A DNA stretch of 9,042 bases from positions 1 through 9,042 of the forward strand of contig DAOUBD010000051.1 of NCBI GenBank assembly GCA_034432935.1. The letters run 5' to 3'. The notes under the pieces were generated by a model, which was given only the letters and a program-made list of their open reading frames with translations, was not told the origin of the DNA and searched no databases. Of the stretch, positions 6,034-9,042 are shown one piece after another (within the stretch, counting starts at the first letter, position 1; every line of letters begins with the position of its first letter). Position numbers and translations under genes: made by a program. The DNA comes from DAOUAG01 sp034432935. GTDB taxonomy: Bacteria; Chloroflexota; Dehalococcoidia; SM23-28-2; RBG-16-64-32.

Positions 6034-7338
6034 ATGCCGTCAAAGAGTAGCACGGGCCGCGTAACCTATAGCTGCTCCTTCTGCGGCAAGAGCCAGGACC
6101 AGGTGCGGCGGCTCATCGCCGGGCCGGGCGCCGTCTACATCTGCGACGAGTGCGTCGAGCTCTGCCGGGAGATCATCCAGGAGGAGGCAGCCAGCGGCTC
6201 GCGGACCAAGGCGCCGCTACAACGCATCCCGCCGCCGAAGGTCATCTACCAGCAGCTCAGCGAGTATGTAGTGGGCCAGGAGCAGGCCAAGAAGGTCCTC
6301 TCCGTCGCCGTCTACAACCACTACAAGCGCATCGGCTCGCGGACCGGCCGGGAAGTAGAGCTGGAGAAGAGCAACATCCTGCTCTTGGGCCCCACGGGCT
6401 GCGGGAAGACCCTTTTGGCCAGGACGCTGGCCCGGATCCTGGATGTGCCCTTTACCATAGCCGATGCCACCGCTCTGACAGAGGCTGGCTACGTGGGCGA
6501 GGACGTGGAGAACATCCTCCTGCGGCTCATCCAGGCCGCTGACTTCGATGTGGCCAGGGCCGAGCGCGGCATCATCTATATCGACGAGATCGATAAGATC
6601 GGCCGCAAGAGCGGGGACAACCCCTCGATCACCCGGGACGTCTCGGGCGAGGGTGTGCAACAGGCGCTGCTGAAGATCATCGAGGGCTGCGTGGCCAACG
6701 TGCCGCCCCAGGGCGGGCGCAAGCATCCGCACCAGGACTTCATTCAGATCAACACCACCAACATCCTGTTCATCTGCGGCGGCGCCTTCCAGGGCTTGGA
6801 CGCCATCGTCGACCGGCGGATCGGGAAGGGGACCCGCGGCATCGGCTTCCGGTCGCCCTCGGTGCAAGAGGTGGACCCCGTAAAGACGGCAGACGAACTC
6901 TTAGCGCGGGCCACCCACGACGATCTCCTGACCTATGGGCTGATACCGGAGTTCGTGGGGCGCATCCCGGTCGTTGTGGCCCTCCAGTCGCTGGACAAGG
7001 CGGCGCTGGTGCGGATCCTCACGGAGCCCAAGAACGCCCTCACCAGGCAGTTCCAGGAGTTCTTCGCCCTGGACAATGTCGAGCTGGTGTTCACCGACGA
7101 TGCCCTGGAGGCGGCGGCCGAGGAGGCGCTGCGGCATAAGACAGGCGCCCGGGGGCTGCGGACGGTCCTAGAGGACTGCCTCCTAGACGTGATGTACGAG
7201 ATACCTTCCCGGGGCGACGTCAAGAAGTGCGTGGTGGACGCTGACGCCATTCGTGGCCGGCGCCGCCCGTTGCTCCTCGCCCGCTCGGGACAGGTGCTCG
7301 ATATCTGGGGCGAAGACGCCAAGGGCGAGACAGCGTAG
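6034..7338 (+). CDS. clpX: ClpX, AAA+ unfoldase of the ClpXP protease
   Basis: ClpX recognises tagged or misfolded proteins, unfolds them with ATP and threads them into ClpP. The 434 residues match the family. The N-terminal zinc domain uses Cys14, Cys17, Cys37 and Cys40 (CSFC...CDEC), with one residue more between the pairs than in E. coli. Further motifs follow in order: Walker A GPTGCGKT (119-126), pore-1 loop GYVG (152-155), Walker B IIYIDEID (180-187), RKH loop (229-231), the ClpP-docking tripeptide IGF (270-272), the arginine-finger segment IPEFVGRIP (304-312) and sensor 2 GARGLR (371-376). The IGF loop shows it is a true ClpP partner. The ATG lies 4 bases after the clpP stop. Only a weak, distant GAAGGGA precedes it, so translation is probably coupled to clpP. 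The gene that follows in E. coli, lon, is not here. Confidence 0.97.
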   Translation: MPSKSSTGRVTYSCSFCGKSQDQVRRLIAGPGAVYICDECVELCREIIQEEAASGSRTKAPLQRIPPPKVIYQQLSEYVVGQEQAKKVLSVAVYNHYKRIGSRTGREVELEKSNILLLGPTGCGKTLLARTLARILDVPFTIADATALTEAGYVGEDVENILLRLIQAADFDVARAERGIIYIDEIDKIGRKSGDNPSITRDVSGEGVQQALLKIIEGCVANVPPQGGRKHPHQDFIQINTTNILFICGGAFQGLDAIVDRRIGKGTRGIGFRSPSVQEVDPVKTADELLARATHDDLLTYGLIPEFVGRIPVVVALQSLDKAALVRILTEPKNALTRQFQEFFALDNVELVFTDDALEAAAEEALRHKTGARGLRTVLEDCLLDVMYEIPSRGDVKKCVVDADAIRGRRRPLLLARSGQVLDIWGEDAKGETA

Positions 7339-7391
7339 CGACGGCCGCCGCCGGCAGAGAACCCCGTTTCGTTGGATGAAGCGTCCTTCCA

Positions 7392-7407
7392 CGAGATGGG
7401 GATCTCG
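7392..7407 (+). other. perfect 6-base hairpin after clpX
   Basis: CGAGAT and ATCTCG are perfectly complementary around a GGGG loop, 54 bases after the clpX stop. No T-run follows, so it is not a standard intrinsic terminator. It could still slow the polymerase or protect the 3' end of the mRNA. It could also be chance in GC-rich DNA. Confidence 0.35.
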
Positions 7408-7630
7408 CCACCCGCGCTGTTGCTGACTTTCAGCCTGCATGGGTCGTTCGGCACCTGCGAATCCCGGTTCGCGGTTGCGCTTGCAAGGTCGAGCGGAGGC
7501 CGATGGCTGTCGGCCGGGGGATGCGCCAGGCGGCTGTCGGCCCTGATTTCGTGAGAGTCTGGTGGAAAGCCGGATTTGCGTACAGCCCGTACCACCTGCA
7601 AACTTGCATCCCCGGCGGACTCGTGGTAAG

Positions 7631-7644
7631 GTTGACGATTCAAC
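7631..7644. promoter_or_regulatory. possible operator, inverted repeat upstream of the oxidoreductase gene
   Basis: GTTGA-CGAT-TCAAC is a perfect inverted repeat with 5-base arms, ending 58 bases before the GTG at 7703. Its size and place would suit a small dimeric repressor, but a motif this short can arise by chance and no regulator gene is adjacent. Confidence 0.25.
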
Positions 7645-7690
7645 AGCGTTTGGGGCGGGCTTCCTGGGGCGGCCTGCACCCTCCACTCGA

Positions 7691-7696
7691 AAGGAG
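7691..7696 (+). promoter_or_regulatory. ribosome binding site of the FAD oxidoreductase gene
   Basis: AAGGAG lies 6 bases before the GTG at 7703. It is a near-consensus site at ideal spacing and fixes the start of the last gene. Confidence 0.75.
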
Positions 7697-7702
7697 TACA
7701 GC

Positions 7703-9042
7703 GTGCAGGAACTCGCCTCTACCAAGGGCTCGGCTGTGCCTGGCGGGACGGTGGAAAGCTTTTCCGGCAGCCTAGCCGGCCGCGTCCTCTCACCGGGCGA
7801 TGCTGGATACGACGCCGCTCGCACGGTCTTCAACGGCATGGTGGATCGCCGGCCGGGTCTAATCGCCCTGCCGTCCAACACAGCGGACGTCCAACGCTGC
7901 GTGGCCTTCGCCCAAGACTGGGGCCTCGAACTCTCGATCAAGGGCGGTGGTCACTCCGTCCAAGGCTACGGCGTGTGCGACGGTGGCCTCATGGTCGATC
8001 TCTCCCGCATGAAGGGTGTCGTCGTGGACCCGGCCGCCCGCACGGCCATCGCCGATCCGGGGGTGACCTGGGGGCTCTTCGATGCAGCCACCCAAGAGCA
8101 TGGGTTGGCCGTGACGGGCGGCCGCGTACCTACTACGGGCATCGCGGGTTTGACCCTGGGCAGCGGTTCCGGCTGGCTGGAGCGCAAGCTGGGCTACACA
8201 GTGGACAGCCTTACGGGCTGCGAGATCGTCACCGCTGATGGTTCCGTCCTGTGGGCTAGCGAAAGGGAAAACCCGGAGCTCTTCTGGGGCCTGCGCGGCG
8301 GCGGCGGCAACTTCGGCATCGTCACCAAGTTCGAGTATCGCCTTCATCCCATCGGACCAATGGTGTACGGTGGCCTGCTGGCCTTTCCGCGAAGCCCGCA
8401 GGTCTTGAAGGCCTATCGCGACTTCATGGAGGCGGCATCCGACGACGTGGGCGGCGGAGCGATTCTGGCCACAGCGCCCCATCAGGACTTCGTGCCCGAG
8501 CCAGTCCGCGGCACGCCCATCATGGGCATCCTGGCCTGCTATACGGGCAAGCCAGAGGACGGACCAGCCGCCTACAAGCCGCTACTGGACATGAAGCCGC
8601 CGATGAACCTGACGGGGCCGATGCCGTACACCGAGGTGCAACGCTTGGTCGAGCCGATGAACCCACCCGGCCTGCGCAACTACTGGAAGGCTGACATGTA
8701 CCCGGAGCTGCCCGATGCTGCCCTCGATGCCCTGATGGAGGCGGCCGCGGAGCCGCCATCGCCATGGACAAGCGTCATCGTCGCGCCCCTCGGCGGCGCC
8801 ATGCAGCGGGCGGCGGAGGGTGCCACCGCTATCGGCTGGCGGAACGCCCGCTGGTCGATCCACATCCTGGGCATGTGGGAGCATCCAGAGGACGATGAGC
8901 GGAATATAACCTGGGTCCGGAACGTCGATCTGGCCCTGAAGCCGTGGGCGCAAGAGGCTGCATACCTCAACTACCTAATGGACGAAGGGGAGGGCCGCAT
9001 CCGGGCCAGTTTCGGTCAGTATTACGGGCGGATGGTGGCCCT
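7703..9042 (+). CDS. FAD-linked oxidoreductase, berberine-bridge/6-hydroxynicotine oxidase type (3' end cut off)
   Basis: The frame is open for 446 codons to the window edge. The N-terminal part is an FAD-binding domain of the PCMH/vanillyl-alcohol-oxidase fold. It has KGGGHSVQGYGV at 80-91, in which His84 is the expected residue bound covalently to FAD. It also has GRVPTTGIAGLTLGSGSGWL (140-159) and ENPELFWGLRGGGGNFGIVT (189-208). The cysteine that gives some family members a second FAD bond (GxCPTVG) is Val142 here, so a single bond is predicted. The final visible residues, AYLNYLMDEGEGRI...YYGRM, match the start of the C-terminal BBE module, so perhaps only a few dozen residues are missing. 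Such enzymes pass hydride from an alcohol, amine or sugar to FAD and then usually to oxygen; the substrate cannot be inferred. The gene is likely an independent unit, unrelated to the Clp cluster. Confidence 0.9.
   Translation, partial: MQELASTKGSAVPGGTVESFSGSLAGRVLSPGDAGYDAARTVFNGMVDRRPGLIALPSNTADVQRCVAFAQDWGLELSIKGGGHSVQGYGVCDGGLMVDLSRMKGVVVDPAARTAIADPGVTWGLFDAATQEHGLAVTGGRVPTTGIAGLTLGSGSGWLERKLGYTVDSLTGCEIVTADGSVLWASERENPELFWGLRGGGGNFGIVTKFEYRLHPIGPMVYGGLLAFPRSPQVLKAYRDFMEAASDDVGGGAILATAPHQDFVPEPVRGTPIMGILACYTGKPEDGPAAYKPLLDMKPPMNLTGPMPYTEVQRLVEPMNPPGLRNYWKADMYPELPDAALDALMEAAAEPPSPWTSVIVAPLGGAMQRAAEGATAIGWRNARWSIHILGMWEHPEDDERNITWVRNVDLALKPWAQEAAYLNYLMDEGEGRIRASFGQYYGRMVA

Larger units (their letters stand above)
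7339..7702. other. 364-base intergenic region with small inverted repeats, no supported gene
   Basis: Nothing here looks like a gene; open frames are short, lack ribosome sites and give unrecognised proteins. No tRNA fold, riboswitch or terminator with a T-run was found. Several small symmetric motifs are present. CGAGAT-GGGG-ATCTCG lies at 7392-7407 and GCGAA-N6-TTCGC at 7457-7472. TGCAA-AC-TTGCA lies at 7597-7608 and GTTGA-CGAT-TCAAC at 7631-7644. The 11-mer GGCTGTCGGCC occurs directly repeated at 7505-7515 and 7532-7542. A TTGACG at 7632-7637 has no -10 partner. The end of the clpX transcript and the promoter of the oxidoreductase must lie in or near this stretch, but neither can be fixed. 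Confidence 0.6.

Noticed and set aside
7457..7490. A T-arm-like stretch (GCGAATCCCGGTTCGC) suggesting a tRNA
   Set aside because: No acceptor stem, anticodon arm or D-arm could be placed around it on either strand.
7632..7660. TTGACG as a -35 box for the oxidoreductase
   Set aside because: The DNA 16-18 bases downstream is GC-rich (GGGGCGGGC) with nothing like TATAAT. The TTGA is better explained as half of an inverted repeat.
6933..7679. A long minus strand frame covering the clpX end and the intergenic gap
   Set aside because: About half is antisense to clpX, the part in the gap resembles no family I know, and no ribosome site supports its start.
1..9042. A novel defence, mobile or biosynthetic system
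   Set aside because: All supported genes fall in well-known families (peptide-type transporter, tig-clpP-clpX, flavin oxidoreductase). There is no integrase, transposase, toxin-antitoxin pair, CRISPR array or biosynthetic core enzyme.

Overview
The window is GC-rich bacterial chromosomal DNA, and every gene I can support lies on the + strand. The best guess for the host is a member of the Chloroflexota, perhaps Dehalococcoidia-like. This rests on three things. The three dipeptide-transporter proteins have the style of that phylum, including a solute-binding protein without a lipobox. The trigger factor gene appears leaderless, with an extended -10 box (TGCTATAAT). The first 200 bases carry imperfect palindromic intergenic repeats (CCGCTCATGC / GCATGAGCGG, CTCGAAGCATGAG) of a kind I associate from memory with such genomes. 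The assignment is inference and was not tested by any search.

Region 1 (1-295) is intergenic. It holds a cluster of short palindromic and direct repeats, then a candidate extended -10 promoter and a Shine-Dalgarno site for the next gene. Region 2 (296-3948) is a compact three-gene transport operon: a family 5 peptide/nickel-type solute-binding protein, a DppB/OppB-type permease and a DppC/OppC-type permease. The second permease starts on a TTG that overlaps the stop of the first. No ATP-binding subunit follows, so the ATPases must lie upstream of the window or elsewhere in the genome.

Region 3 (4036-7338) is the classic protein quality-control cluster tig-clpP-clpX. Trigger factor is the ribosome-bound chaperone, ClpP the serine protease chamber and ClpX its AAA+ unfoldase. 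tig and clpP overlap by 4 bases (GTGA), and clpX starts 4 bases after clpP, so the three are almost certainly co-transcribed from the tig promoter and partly translationally coupled. All key ClpP and ClpX residues are present. ClpP has an unusual segment after its catalytic histidine, and the prolyl isomerase domain of trigger factor looks degenerate.

Region 4 (7339-9042) begins with a 364-base gap holding several small inverted repeats but no gene I can support. After it comes a FAD-linked oxidoreductase of the berberine-bridge/6-hydroxynicotine oxidase type, cut off by the window end near its C-terminus. No mobile element, CRISPR array, tRNA or rRNA was seen. The window is mostly ordinary. 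The most interesting points are the leaderless tig promoter, the altered ClpP segment, the transporter without local ATPases, and the repeat cluster.
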